Counted from the stretch's first letter, positions 12,432 through 22,395 are shown. The stretch: DNA of 64,000 nucleotides from Rhipicephalus microplus (GCF_043290135.1 NC_134705.1:55467271-55531270); one strand, 5' to 3'. Notes: generated by a model not told the origin, from the sequence alone. Made by a program: numbers and translations.

Positions 12432-13621
12432 TGTCACAAAACGAGCTCTCAAAAACGGGCGCGCCGCCAAATTCTCGCGACAAAGCGCTGACAGGTCAAC
12501 GATAAAAAAAGAAAACAAGCATCCAAAGACTCCCCGGGCGCGCGTCTTTCTCCACTCGGAAGCGTGGGTTCGCCGACGAACCTCCTCTCATCGGCGCCCG
12601 AGCAAGCCCTGGAATGTTTTAGATGGAAAGGGGCGGGGTGATGCCGAGTTGCGTCATCCGTCGCGGACGGCCTTCGAACCTTCTCGCCCTCTCCACAGCC
12701 TTCGCTGCGTATCGCACCGACGAAATGATGAGAACTTTCTGGAATCTCGCGCGGAAGTTATTTAACCGAGCAGCGGAGATGGGAGATCAGAAGAAGAAGG
12801 AAGTTAACGCCAGAGTACGTAGGGTATCCCGCCGCGTCTGTCGGTGAAGGTTTTGTCCTTAGTGACAAAGCAGAAGAAGAAAGTATGCGCCAGAGTGCGT
12901 AGGGTGTACCGCCTTGTGGGCGAAGCCTTTTGTTTGCCGTGACAAAGGAGGAGAAGAAGAGAATTTCCACCTGAGAGTGACGACTCGAGCTACAGGCAAG
13001 AGTGTGTGTCTACCGCTATCGAGCCAAGACGCGTGGCAACAGCCGCGAGTGTGAAGCCGACGTGTTTCCGGCGAAGATCTTTGAAGCTTGGAGATTGGCC
13101 AATTGAAGACGCGAGGTTTCCTGGAAGAGAAACTTCGGGGGCAGCGGAACGACAACAACGCTGGACTTTGAGTGAGTGATTCTCGGAAGAGTATCATTCA
13201 GAGTTTTGTTCCAAGAACGTTGGACTGAATAAGTTTTCTGACTCTTTAGTCTGTAAGTGTTGTGGTTGTTCGATTCATGCGACTGCATTGTAGTGCGTGT
13301 AGTTGTCTGTGTCCGTTGTTTCGAGAGTGGCTGATTGTACTGTGTAGTACATTGTTTGATTGGTGACATATTGTATTCGACTATTGTCGAGTGTGCATAT
13401 TTGTGTATCGTTTTGATCTGCCATAACTGAGAATATAATTTTGTTTTGTTTATCAACTCTCGGCTCTGACTTGTTCTTTGGGCCACAGCCAGCGTCCGCT
13501 GGCGCGCGAATAGGACCACGTCGAAATTGTCCACGCTTGCGTGGTGCGGTTCGGGGGGCTGACACTTCGGCCCTTGGAATTAGCCCGGCGATCGCCTCCC
13601 AAATTAACGGGACCTGTGACA
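12432..13621 (+). mobile_element. Solo LTR (1,190 bp) with 5-bp target-site duplication
   Basis: The segment begins TGTCACA and ends TGTGACA, the short inverted TG...CA termini expected of a long terminal repeat. It is flanked on both sides by ACAAG (12,427-12,431 and 13,622-13,626), the 5-bp duplication usual for LTR retrotransposons. A TATA-like TTATTTAA lies near 12,758-12,765. There is no internal gag-pol on either side, so it is a solo LTR, normally formed by recombination between two LTRs. The superfamily (Ty3 type is the guess) cannot be read from the LTR alone. Orientation is inferred from the TATA-like site. Confidence 0.8.
12785..12944 (+). repeat. Tandem duplication inside the solo LTR
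   Basis: Two imperfect copies of a ~80-bp unit (12,785-12,867 and 12,868-12,944). Each runs from an AGAAGAAGAA stretch through CGCCAGAGT and CGTAGGGT to TGACA. The start of a third copy follows at 12,945. The unit lies just downstream of the TATA-like site. Confidence 0.7.
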
Positions 13622-13929
13622 ACAAGTAAGTGATTTCACATACCATCGTGTGCTTTTTCATCAAGCCACCATCCTCCATCAAGCTTCCAACACGCCACCG
13701 TTATCCAGAGTGTGCACCAATCTAGCCACCAAACACGCTTTGCATCGCCAGCATCATTCGTCATTTTCCACTGTCACCATCATTGGCTCGTCACCACCAC
13801 CATATGCCATCATTTTACCACTCTCACCGTCATCAGCCGTTATGACCACATATTTCCACGATATCCAGTATTCTTTGCTCCATATCCACCAACCATTCCC
13901 GCATCCACCAACCCAGGATTTTCAATAGG

Positions 13930-14245
13930 GAAGGCTTTCCTTACTTGCCCTCTCGTTACTGGTAGGATGTCGAATTCTTTTGGGCTATTACTGCTGCTTA
14001 GGGTATCATCCTGGTTGTTTCAAATTCTGTATAGCTCTGTGTAGAGCTCTTACGTCACCTCAACTATCCTATTCATATTTGTTATGACATTGCCTTCCTG
14101 GTCCTTTAATGTATACATCTAATTTTTGCTATGCATAGGTTTGTCTTCGAAGTTTTTAGGTTTTCTACCAGTTTTTACAGTCCACTCAATTTTCTTCATG
14201 TTAAACCTTAATTCTACTGATTAACCTCGCAAGTTTGACTATATA
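13930..14245 (-). mobile_element. Degraded RTE-like LINE fragment spanning endonuclease-RT linker
   Basis: Aligns by eye with the minus-strand half at 29,380-29,580 (linker region) and runs on without a break into the counterpart of 31,165-31,240. It therefore keeps the ancestral order across the point where the copy at 29-33 kb is inverted. Many substitutions and indels; no coding capacity. Confidence 0.65.
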
Positions 14246-14689
14246 GCTCTATTTAGACTCTAGTTTGACTCTAGTGGGGTATATGTAAATAAATGTGGGA
14301 GCGTGGCCAGTAGCCATGACGGTGAGGAGGAGGAGGAGGAGGAAGAGGAATAAACTTTATTATAGGAAACCAGCAGGTTTAGGGGGCTGGGCCTAAGCCT
14401 CTCATGAGGGGATATCAAGGGCTTGCCTCGACGCGTACTCATGGGCGTGCTGGGTCGCCAAGGTTTGGTCGTAAAGAGTAGGGCTCCGCAGAGTCTCATG
14501 TAGCTTCGACGAAAGGGCCGTGGCGTTAGTGTATCTGCACTGTGACGGGCACTCTCACAGCATGTTTGGCAGCGTAGTCGGGTGAGTGCCGCTGCTCCAG
14601 CAGTGGGAGGTTGTGTACACTTCAGAAAATATGAGGTGAAAGCGGGCAAGTGAGGTTTACGTCTTTTTTTGAAGTAGACGCAGAGTAGT

Positions 14690-16396
14690 CCCTATCGAAA
14701 AAACCAGTGGCACTGGCCCAGCGCCATACCTGATTACTGGACCAGTGTCCAGTGTGACGCTGACACTGGGAAAGTGCCATGCTGCACGAAGCGCGCTGGT
14801 GCTGCACACTGGGACACCCATTATCGGCCGAAATCTGGCTTTTAATTAGTGTTTAAAACTTGTGGTCATGCTCACAACGTAATTAAGGCTGAAACACACA
14901 CGCAGTGAAAAAAAATAAAAACACTGAGTGATCTGGAGTCGGAGCCTGTTCCTTTAAGACCTTACATATTCTGAGCGAGACTAGCTGCCCACTACTCCAC
15001 ACCTAAAACATGAAAAAGAGTTCATTTTTCTTCTTCGTAAAAGTAATTTAGGTATCCAATACTTTGAATTTGTCATTTGCACACGCAGTGTTTCACCTCT
15101 TCGGGCTCGCGCCAAACTTGCGATTCTAAGCTCAATTTTTGCGGGTTGTCTTGGATCACATCTATCTGGCCAGTTTTGCCGCAAAGCTTGCTAGCGTAGC
15201 TGCAGATGTGTTACGACAATCGTAGTGACTGACTATGCTCTTAGTCATACCTATGCATAAAACAGCGTTCATCTGAACTGATCACTGAGCACTGTAGATT
15301 TCGTCCCTCGATAGTTTGGGAGTATTTTCTCTGCTACTCGTTTACGTTCCGCGAACGGCTGCCGCAGCAGTTCACTCTATCCGAAATGACCATTAGGCTT
15401 AGGGCCGTACTCCTTGTGCCACGGTTGCTGTGAAGATCGTAAATATTCAGTTAGAAAGAGTGTAATAATCGTTACAATGTAGTTTTGATCACAACTGACC
15501 AATGAATGATCATATTTTCACATTCGATTACACAAATTGGACTCTAAAACACCTAGATCGGGCATCAGTGAATCACTGCTGCCGGGCACGTTCGGCGTTC
15601 TACGGTACGAGCCGCACCGACTCACTGCTAGAGCAGGTTGGTCTTGATTATCAGACTGATACTACTGTATATTTGTGTTGCGAATTCGCAGTTCTATCGA
15701 TGTAATTTATGAAATACATTGACGAAACTCAATCAAACTTCAAGAAAAGCGCACCCGTGCCAAAGGGGCATCCATGGGTGGGCTGGCACATTTTTACTGA
15801 AATTCTTGCATGCCTCCTCCCCCTTTGCCTCTCACCCTGAGGAGCAAGCATAGGTATAACACCATGCATAAGTTCTGTGCTCCCTGCCCCCATGCAGGAA
15901 CAAAGTTGTTGTTTGTCCCCCCCAGCAAAATACTGGCAGCGCGCCTGACTCGCGCAATCAACATATGAATGCTTTAGCGTACTCGCATCCATTGCCTAAG
16001 TAAACTAAAGCTATATATGTGTAGCACATAGATGAGAATACCATCATGTTCCGTAAATTTTACGCTCGACATGTCGCGATTCAATATGAAGTCTTACAGA
16101 AAGTGCGCCAATCACGCCTAGTTTCTTCCAATGCGCCATAAACGTTATCAGTGTGCGGTATAGACTGTACAGCGTGACCAGTGTCTCCCAACGCAATTCA
16201 AGACACTGGGCTACGCTGTACAGTGTGTTCTAGTGCGTTTCAGCGCACTGGGTGACACTGGAAACGCTGTACAATGTGTCCCAGTGCCTCGCAGCGTGCT
16301 GTAGTACAAAGGGGCACTCTATAAAGCGTTTCCGGTGTTACCCAGGGCGCTGAAACGCACTGGGAGATACTGGAAACCCTGCTTTTTTCGATAGGG
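14690..16396. mobile_element. Unclassified DNA transposon with 14-bp TIRs
   Basis: Left end CCCTATCGAAAAAACCAG; right end is the reverse complement of CCCTATCGAAAAAAGCAG, so the first 14 bases are a perfect terminal inverted repeat. A GT dinucleotide flanks both ends (14,688-14,689 and 16,397-16,398). The first ~120 bp and last ~240 bp are crowded with CACTGG/CCAGTG and CAGTGT motifs, about six at each end. This is the subterminal-repeat arrangement of transposase-binding regions. The 1.3-kb interior shows no transposase and is AT-richer. A non-autonomous element is inferred. CACTA-like subterminal motifs suggest EnSpm, but the terminus is CCC and not CAC, so I leave it unclassified. Confidence 0.75.
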
Positions 16397-16720
16397 GTGC
16401 CCTCTGCCCGGTCGAGTTTGGGGTGAAGGGGGTGGGGGCTCAGCATCTCAGGTAAAAGTACTTAACCAGATCACTGTAGGTAGTCGGGTCGTCCCTGGTG
16501 TCCATCTCGTCTCCAGTAGCTTCAGCGCGGTTGAGAAGGCCTCGCGCAAGTGAGTGCGTGATATCGTTGAGGTCTCGTTGGGTCCCGTTAGGTGGATGAT
16601 CTCGTTGGGTGGACTGGGCCCGCGTGAGCGGGGGTCCATTTCAGGGTGATCATGGTTTCTTTGAAATTTGGTGCCTGGCAGAGGATATGAAGCGCTTGAG
16701 GAGAAATGTGGCCTTTGTTG

Positions 16721-17300
16721 TAGTTAGCGATGGCTGAGTGAGAGTCACATACGATGGTGTCACAGGTGGGATCTAGAGTGGCCAGGGCGCTGGCCACCTC
16801 TCCAGCCGTATCAGCAGAGGAAGTAGTGACACTGATTGCATGGTATATGACTCCATTGCCCGTGTCGACAGCTACAAAACGTGTGCCTTTAGGATACTGA
16901 GCTGCGTCAACAAATGTGGCGCCAGGTGTATTGGCGGCGAAGCTCCTTAAAGCGGCAACCATTCGTTCCTCGTCGTAGTACGTAACAACTCTTACGCTTT
17001 GACCTGCAAGTGGTTAGTGATGGCTGAATGAGAGTCGCATACGATGGTGTCACAGGTGGGATCTAAAGTGGCCAGGGCGCTGGCCACCTCTCCAGCCGTA
17101 TCGGCAGAGTAAGTAGTAAAGCTGATTGCGTGGTGTATGACTCCACTGTGTGTGTCGACAGGTACAAAACGTGTGCCTTGAGGATACTGAGCTGCGTCAA
17201 CAAATGTGGCGCCAGGTGTTTTAGGGGCGAAGCTCCTTAAAGCGTCACCCATTCGTTCCTCGTCGTAGTACGTAACATGTCTTACGCTTTGACCTGCAAG
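16721..17300 (-). repeat. 290-bp tandem duplication containing RNase H coding sequence
   Basis: Units 16,721-17,010 and 17,011-17,300 are over 90% alike by eye; landmarks GACCTGCAAG (17,001 and 17,291) and TGGCTGA (16,731 and 17,021) are 290 bp apart. Each unit encodes, on the minus strand, the RNase H start (ATFVDAAQYP), AGEVASALATL and CDSHSAI, preceded by ~75 bp of a different repeat. Only the inner unit continues into the rest of the LINE. Confidence 0.9.
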
Positions 17301-17990
17301 GTGGTGCCGGTGAAAGATTTCTCCTCTGCGTTGTTGAACAATAAAAAATTAGGAGCGTGCGCGGTAAATAAAAGCCGAATTCTTCTCTCTCTCATTTCCC
17401 ATCAGAAGCCATTTGCATGTACATTGAACACTATCTGACAAGAAAGAGTTGCTACGTTATACTCGCTGCGCGTAACCTCCTTGGTTTTAGAAACGTTTAG
17501 CGAGCGTTGGGCCGCAGTGCCAGGAATACAGTGAACTAGTATATAGCATGAATGCGAGGTGCTTAAAGGTGGGAAGTAGACACGAAGCGCAAGCCGTAAG
17601 AAAGTGTGCGTGCGCCACCCCTCGTTTAGTCTTTGGAATGTCCGCTGGATGACGGTGCTTCTATATGCGGAATATACGATGAAAATATGCGAGATGGTGG
17701 TACTTGGAGTATTGACTAGATGGATGAATGGACACACAGACAGATGCACAGACGGACGCACGGATGGCTGCACGGACGGATAGACGGATGGATGGACACA
17801 AGGGGGGATGCATGGACGAAAGCAAGCAGGGACAAACGCATGGATGGACGTGCGGACCCACGAACAGACGCACGGATGGTCACACAGACAGACGCATGGA
17901 CGGACGGAAGCAAGAACGAATGGACGGACGGATGCTTTGCCCCACTCTCCCTCATCCACCCCGTGAATATGCTGCCATTGTTTATAGCAT
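17270..17990 (-). repeat. Minisatellite-bearing dispersed repeat, copy A
   Basis: Same family as 35,905-36,905, in opposite orientation. It runs from the complement of GCAGCATAT...GAGTGGGGCGAAG (17,975-17,935), through a 200-bp tract built from GACG/GATG/GACA tetramers (17,720-17,930). It continues into a conserved ~380-bp flank that includes CTCGCTAAAC and the TTCAACAACGC block. Long frames are open on both strands of the tetramer tract because its period is four; they are not genes. Confidence 0.75.
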
Positions 17991-19257
17991 GCTCAAGTCA
18001 TAGCACCTATTTACATTAAATTTGTTCACAAGAAAGGCTGGGAGATGAGTGTTCCGTCTTTTACAAAATGGTGTGCATTTAGCAAAAGCAGCGTAGAAGT
18101 TGATGATGACGCTATTCCCGAAACACATTTCTATAGCATCAAGTTTATTGCAATGACATTGAGCCGAGCTGTGACAAATGAACGAATATTCAGAAATCGC
18201 CTGAAGTCTTTTTTTACACCGTAGTTGAATAAACATGCACTCAAACGCGAGCAAAATTAAGACCTAGGGTTTCTTACGTCATGGCAAACAAACGATTCCA
18301 TGATAAATACCATGCCAAAGGGGCATGCACGCGCTCGTGGATTTACGCTGTGCAACACTTCGCTCATCGCAACACAATCCCCGCACACACGACGTTGCCC
18401 GTCGTAAAACGATCCGTATACATTGCCGACAGCCGCAAAAATTTTTGGCAGCAAAAAACCCGAAGATTTCGGCGTTCGTCATGCCTGCGGCGCACGGACG
18501 GCTCGATCTGTGCGGAGCGGGGCTTGAGCGCGCAGCGCAAACGGAAGTTTTGAGCGTCGTGTCAAACACATGATCGCGCGCCAAAGGGGCATGCACTATA
18601 CACTAACGGATAAATGGTAAACACCACTACGTCCATTGTTAAATGATCTGCACAGCCGCACGTAACATTTTTCTGCAAGAAAGCCTGATTTCTACTGCGT
18701 ACGACTTCAACCAGCTTCGCAAAAACCACTCAGTAGGCAACACCATCTTGCGTAAAAAGAAACCGGAAGAGCGTTCCGATCACGTGACCTCCTTCAGCCA
18801 ATAGCGGTGCCGCATTTTATCCATACATCTCTTGGTATATGACATAGAAACACGCTTTCGGGCCGGCGCGCCACGATAATGTCACCCCGAGAGAGGAGGT
18901 TGACGAACTAGAGTTACTCTATATGCTACTTTGCAGAGTTGCGCCAATGTTTTCCGGGCGCCGCTCACCCGGCTCCTGACGATTTCAGCAACGCTACTGG
19001 TCACGCGCCGTCACGTGGTTATAGGTGGTTCAAATGCATTGCGGTGAAGCCAACTCCATGCAGACGACGCCGACAACGCCGATGCTCCGCAGATTCTGGG
19101 CAGCCCAAGCGCTGTTAACATCAGGTGGTAGTGTTATTCTCGCGCGTTCTCGCGTTTTCGCCACGCTTCTCAACGAATCCGTACTGTAGCGATGTTGCCT
19201 GTTGGTCGCTAAAACTGTGGTAGGAAGGGCTTTTAGATGTTGAATTGTACTACGTAA
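17991..19257. other. Upstream region of the THAP gene, no gene recognised
   Basis: Contains a 17-bp direct repeat (18,314-18,330 and 18,580-18,596) and a CpG-richer stretch from about 18,860 to 19,250 that could include the promoter of the gene that follows. No TATA box or known promoter element can be named with confidence. Confidence 0.4.
18314..18596. repeat. 17-bp direct repeats around a 249-bp GC-richer segment
   Basis: GCCAAAGGGGCATGCAC occurs exactly at 18,314-18,330 and 18,580-18,596. The pair could be a target-site duplication around a small insertion or a chance remnant of an older repeat. The enclosed sequence has no SINE boxes or poly(A). A related GCCAAAGGGGCATCCA lies at 15,759. 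Confidence 0.45.
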
Positions 19258-19293
19258 AGCCAATGGGTTAGACGCATCGAGAGGTGCTTCGCA

Positions 19294-19458
19294 TTGACAG
19301 GGTGTTGTGCGCTAAACTGTCACAACCGCAGCGGAAATGAGAAGGTGCTTTTCGCGGTGCCACGAGCAAAATGTGCTGTGCAAGTACGCCGCCGACTCCA
19401 GTGGCTTCTGCGGATGGGCCATGAGAAGCTGCCTCCGAAAAGGGCTAGGCTCTGCGAG
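19294..19458 (+). CDS. THAP-domain zinc-finger protein, first coding exon
   Basis: The frame encodes a THAP domain: CALNC, then 44 residues, then the cysteine of RLCE at the exon end. The C2CH pattern requires C-x(2-4)-C-x(35-50)-C-x2-H, so the last histidine must come from the next exon. Supporting landmarks are the FAVP motif and the conserved tryptophan in LQWLL. The exon ends at GAG followed by a consensus donor GTAAGT (19,459). THAP proteins are sequence-specific DNA-binding nuclear factors, and some derive from P-element transposases. Oddity: the expected initiator is TTG (19,294), not ATG, and no in-frame ATG lies between the preceding stop (19,255) and the cysteines. An upstream coding exon, a mutated start, or an acceptor at GACAG (19,300) are possible. 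Confidence 0.75.
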
Positions 19459-19631
19459 GTAAGTTGCATTCGGTCTTTGTCAAAGTCGTTACTGTATTCT
19501 TTAACAGCGCACATGAGCATTCACTTTGTGTGCGTGTCTAGGTAGAGGCGTCGTATTGTGACCATTTACGGGCTCTGTTCAATTTTCCTTATGAGCTATC
19601 GCTGACTGCAAGTTTATTAAAGTTGTTGCAG

Positions 19632-19638
19632 GGCCATG
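19632..19638 (+). CDS. Possible 7-nt micro-exon of the THAP gene
   Basis: GGCCATG sits between an acceptor-like TTGTTGCAG and a strong donor GTAAGAG. Joined after ...TGC GAG it gives C-E-G-H, exactly supplying the missing zinc-ligand histidine. It leaves one base over, which is the phase required by the next exon. This is an inference from phase and motif only; the next exon could instead join directly through an internal CAG acceptor at 20,646, without the histidine. Confidence 0.3.
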
Positions 19639-20245
19639 GTAAGAGTTAGCAGCCTCATACGATCGTGTAGCCGTTGTGTCGAACTCGCCCGCCTTCGTAA
19701 TAAGCATGGTTGTCGTTTCTGTGCTTATGAGCCATTTGCTTTGGTGTATTTTACTTGTGTCGTCTGCTTTGTTTTTGTTTTGTTTTTAGTGGACGTTACT
19801 GTGTTTCTAATCAGAAATTGCAATAAAATGCATTTAGTTGCTTGCCTCGGGAGTAGTTTACGATATCGGCACAGCATCGACGAAAATTGGTGGCTATTTA
19901 AAATCGCCTAATGAGCTGATGCCTTAGCATGTGTATAACAGGTATTAGAAACGAACTGCAGTGTCACATGTACCTCAGTCTTGGCATATGACTGTAGCTT
20001 CGCTATTGTGAATCTGCTTTCGCGTGCCCATATCAAAACGGTTTTGTTACCTTGATAAGACGTAGTTTGAACAGCAGGGATAACACTGACAGCTAGCTAT
20101 TGAGTTAGGAAAAAATGATAAATTACAGTGGCATGCATGGGCTCACCGTGCTTCATTTTTATTACTCCATTAGCCCAACAGTGCTTATGCCTTTGATGCA
20201 TTGTCTCTTGCACTAATTGTGAATTATTACTCTGTATATCTGGAG

Positions 20246-20482
20246 CCCCACCGCGGTGGTCTAGTGGTTAAGGTACTTGGCTGCTGACCCGCAGGGTGCG
20301 GGTTCGAATCCCGGCTGCAGCGGCTGCATTTCCGATGGAGGCGGAAATCTTGTAGGCCCGTGTGCTCAGATTTGGGTGCACGTTAAAGAACCCCAGGTGG
20401 TCAAAATTTCCGGAGCCCTCCACTACGGCGTCTCTCATAATCATATCGTGGTTTTGGGACGTTAAAGCCCACAAATCAATCA
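20246..20482 (+). mobile_element. Ruka-type tRNA-derived SINE, copy 1
   Basis: Starts CCCCACCGCGGTGGTCTAGT (A box), has GGTTCGAATCCC (B box) and the tick-typical 3' part with ATTTCCGGAGCCCTCCACTA, ending CAAATCAATCA. It is flanked by a perfect 10-bp direct repeat ATATCTGGAG (20,236-20,245 and 20,483-20,492). It lies in an intron of the THAP gene, same strand. This is the best-preserved copy in the window, so probably the youngest. Confidence 0.9.
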
Positions 20483-20637
20483 ATATCTGGAGGACCACTT
20501 CACTCTTTACCAGTTTGAAGAAGGTAGTCTAGCAGGAAGGAAGCGACTAAAGCCAGCTGCAGTTCCCAGCATTTTCTGTGGTGAGGGCAACTTGAAACAA
20601 CTCTCAGTACATTTTGCTAACATTCTATTTTTTATAG

Positions 20638-20727
20638 CTCACCAGTGTGCCATAGTATCTGACAATGGCAGATCATCATTGGCTCCTGAAAAGAGTGAAG
20701 AAGCAGGGTTATCACCATCAAAGCTAG
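20638..20727 (+). CDS. THAP gene, internal exon (phase 1-1)
   Basis: A 90-bp exon between acceptor TTTTTTATAG and donor GTAAGT. Only one phase is open: two bases complete a codon, then HQCAIVSDNGRSSLAPEK and a Ser/Glu-rich stretch ending SPSKL, with one base left. No domain is recognisable; it looks like a linker after the zinc finger. The next two exons have the same phase pattern, which supports a real spliced gene. Confidence 0.6.
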
Positions 20728-20958
20728 GTAAGTATCTAATGATGTTCACAATTTATCAAGATTACTGTTATGAATGAATACCTGCCTTGGACCTTCGTGA
20801 TGTCTTTAAGTGTCTCCGTCTTGAAGGCAGGCATGAAGATGCAGCAGAAAAGAACTGTACCTACATTATGTACTGGTGCTAAAGGCTTGTATTGATCTTC
20901 AAATGACACGACAGATGTCTGCAATGTTTAGCGTGTTTTATGCAATCTTATGTTGCAG

Positions 20959-21039
20959 GTGAGATGCCGGAAGTATCAGCTACACCTGATATCTCTGCTG
21001 CGATGATCCTGGAACATTCATTGATTCCACAGTCGACAG
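20959..21039 (+). CDS. THAP gene, internal exon (phase 1-1, GC donor)
   Basis: An 81-bp exon after acceptor TATGTTGCAG, open only in phase 1. It encodes EMPEVSATPDISAAM followed by a Leu/Ile-containing stretch ending PQST. The donor is ACAG|GCAAGTA, a good match to the minor GC-AG class. The nearby GT (21,043) would break the phase. Low-complexity acidic/polar linker, no known domain. Confidence 0.6.
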
Positions 21040-21401
21040 GCAAGTAAATAGGGTACACTTTGAAAAATGGCTTTATAAATTATTTTTTAGCTTCATGCTT
21101 GCGTAAGCATTTTCGATTCTCTTTTTGTTTATACTGTATTGGCCACACCATGAGCATTGCATTCAGACTACCGGGACACTCACATGAAGAATGTGCTGCT
21201 AGTGCACGCTAGCGTTCGGTAGCACTCAATAAAATACTTCTGAACCCAGCGGTCTGTACATATGCTCAGTATATCTATACATATGCTCAGTATATCTATT
21301 TTGCCACTCTCAAAGCGCCACTTTTCTATTACGAGAGCCTTTGCTGGGTCATTCTTGACACAGATATTCTTGATAATTTCATTCAGTGTTTGGCTTTGCA
21401 G

Positions 21402-21461
21402 AAGTGACCGGAGCACAGCAGTCCGTTGATTCTTCTCAGCACTCACTGCCTGCCTCGCAAG
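21402..21461 (+). CDS. THAP gene, internal exon (phase 1-1)
   Basis: A 60-bp exon after acceptor TTGGCTTTGCAG. It encodes VTGAQQSVDSSQHSLPASQ with one base left over, again phase 1 at both ends. The donor GTCTGC is weak apart from the GT. Composition (Ser, Gln) resembles the two preceding exons. Confidence 0.5.
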
Positions 21462-21739
21462 GTCTGCTCATTACTCCAGCTTTTTATTGGACAAATTTTA
21501 GCTAGTTGTATTTAGGCAGAACAATTGTTTTATTCATTTACTCTCATTATTGTTCTAGAATATTCAAACTAGCAATTTAAACGTTGTCACAGAGTTATGA
21601 TATCAGAGCCTAGAGCTCTGCCTTCTGCATTAGTCAGTTACCTCCTTTATTCTAAGCATGCTTATATCGACAAAAGTTTATACGAAGTAAGCTTCATGAT
21701 GCTGTAATTTAACTTTATATCTCACCAAATAATATGCTG

Positions 21740-22395
21740 GCATTCGATGAGCTACGAAAAAAAGGTGAAATTGCCATCAAACCTGATGATAAAGGGGGCT
21801 ACATATTATTTTAAACATGTAGAACTACCTAACAAAAGGGGAACGACAATCATCAGACAAAAGACCTACAAAGAACTTCCAACGAATCCGACTCCAGAAT
21901 TTGAAAGTGCGATCAAAGGAACCCTGAATACTCTCCGCCGGGGCGAGGAAATTAACGGCAAAATAATAAAAGCAATCTTAATAGCCCATTTTGTTCTGGT
22001 TCGATTCTATTTGCTCCCCAAAATACACAAATCAGGCATCCGGGATGTCCGATAGTATCCATTACCGGCACAGCAACAGAAAATATATCAAAACTCACCA
22101 ATTCCTTAATAAAAGAGATCCCCTCGACTTTTCCCTATTACCTTAAAAACACAAATCTTCATCTGCGAAACATCAAGTCTCAACATCCCAGGCGGCAGTT
22201 TTCTGGTGGCCATGAACGTTTGCTCTCTGTACACTAACACACCCAACCATGACGGAATAACATGGTTTCTATGGTTTCGGCTATGGTTTCTGAATATGTA
22301 AAATTTGACCCATCGATTGGTGTGAGTGGCGAGGTACTGTTTACACTTTTTCACGCAAACAATTTCTAAAACTAGCATTAACTCCTTGGACGCCA
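21740..22395 (+). mobile_element. Penelope-like element fragment (RT domain)
   Basis: Across shifting frames the sequence encodes hallmarks of Penelope-type RT: PDDKGG, then FYLLPKIHKSGI, PIVSITGTATENISK, a SLIKEIPSTFPYYLK block, and VAMNVCSLYTNTPNHDGI. In active members the last block reads MDVSSLYTNIPH, so the first catalytic Asp is Asn here. Several frameshifts and stops; truncated at both ends, without the GIY-YIG endonuclease. It sits in an intron of the THAP gene in sense orientation. Confidence 0.8.

Larger units (their letters stand above)
14322..17300 (-). mobile_element. I-group LINE 3' part, split by a DNA transposon
   Basis: On the minus strand this LINE gives an RNase H domain (17,250-16,600), a linker and PHPKLDRAEGT (about 16,440-16,400). 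The DNA transposon at 14,690-16,396 comes next, then the C-terminal region and 3' UTR (14,689-14,322). The 3' end has AATAAA on the minus strand (complement of 14,356-14,361) and a (TCC)n tail at 14,323-14,349. With the transposon and one GT copy removed, the frame reads on as ...AEGTTLRLLQ, matching the spacing of AKLNKKQQVAWRQLQ in the LINE at 7-10 kb. The RT is missing: sequence beyond 17,300 belongs to another repeat. Confidence 0.75.

Noticed and set aside
14690..16396. Long terminal repeat or Helitron
   Set aside because: Perfect inverted termini with subterminal motifs and no TG...CA ends, no TC/CTRR ends or 3' hairpin.
17720..17960. Long open frames (up to 185 codons) on both strands
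   Set aside because: They arise from the tetramer tract, whose period of four cycles through all frames; the same artefact occurs at 23,352-23,648, 28,196-28,527 and 35,932-36,470.
20246..20320. Single tRNA gene
   Set aside because: The tRNA-like head continues into the full SINE body and is bracketed by a target-site duplication.
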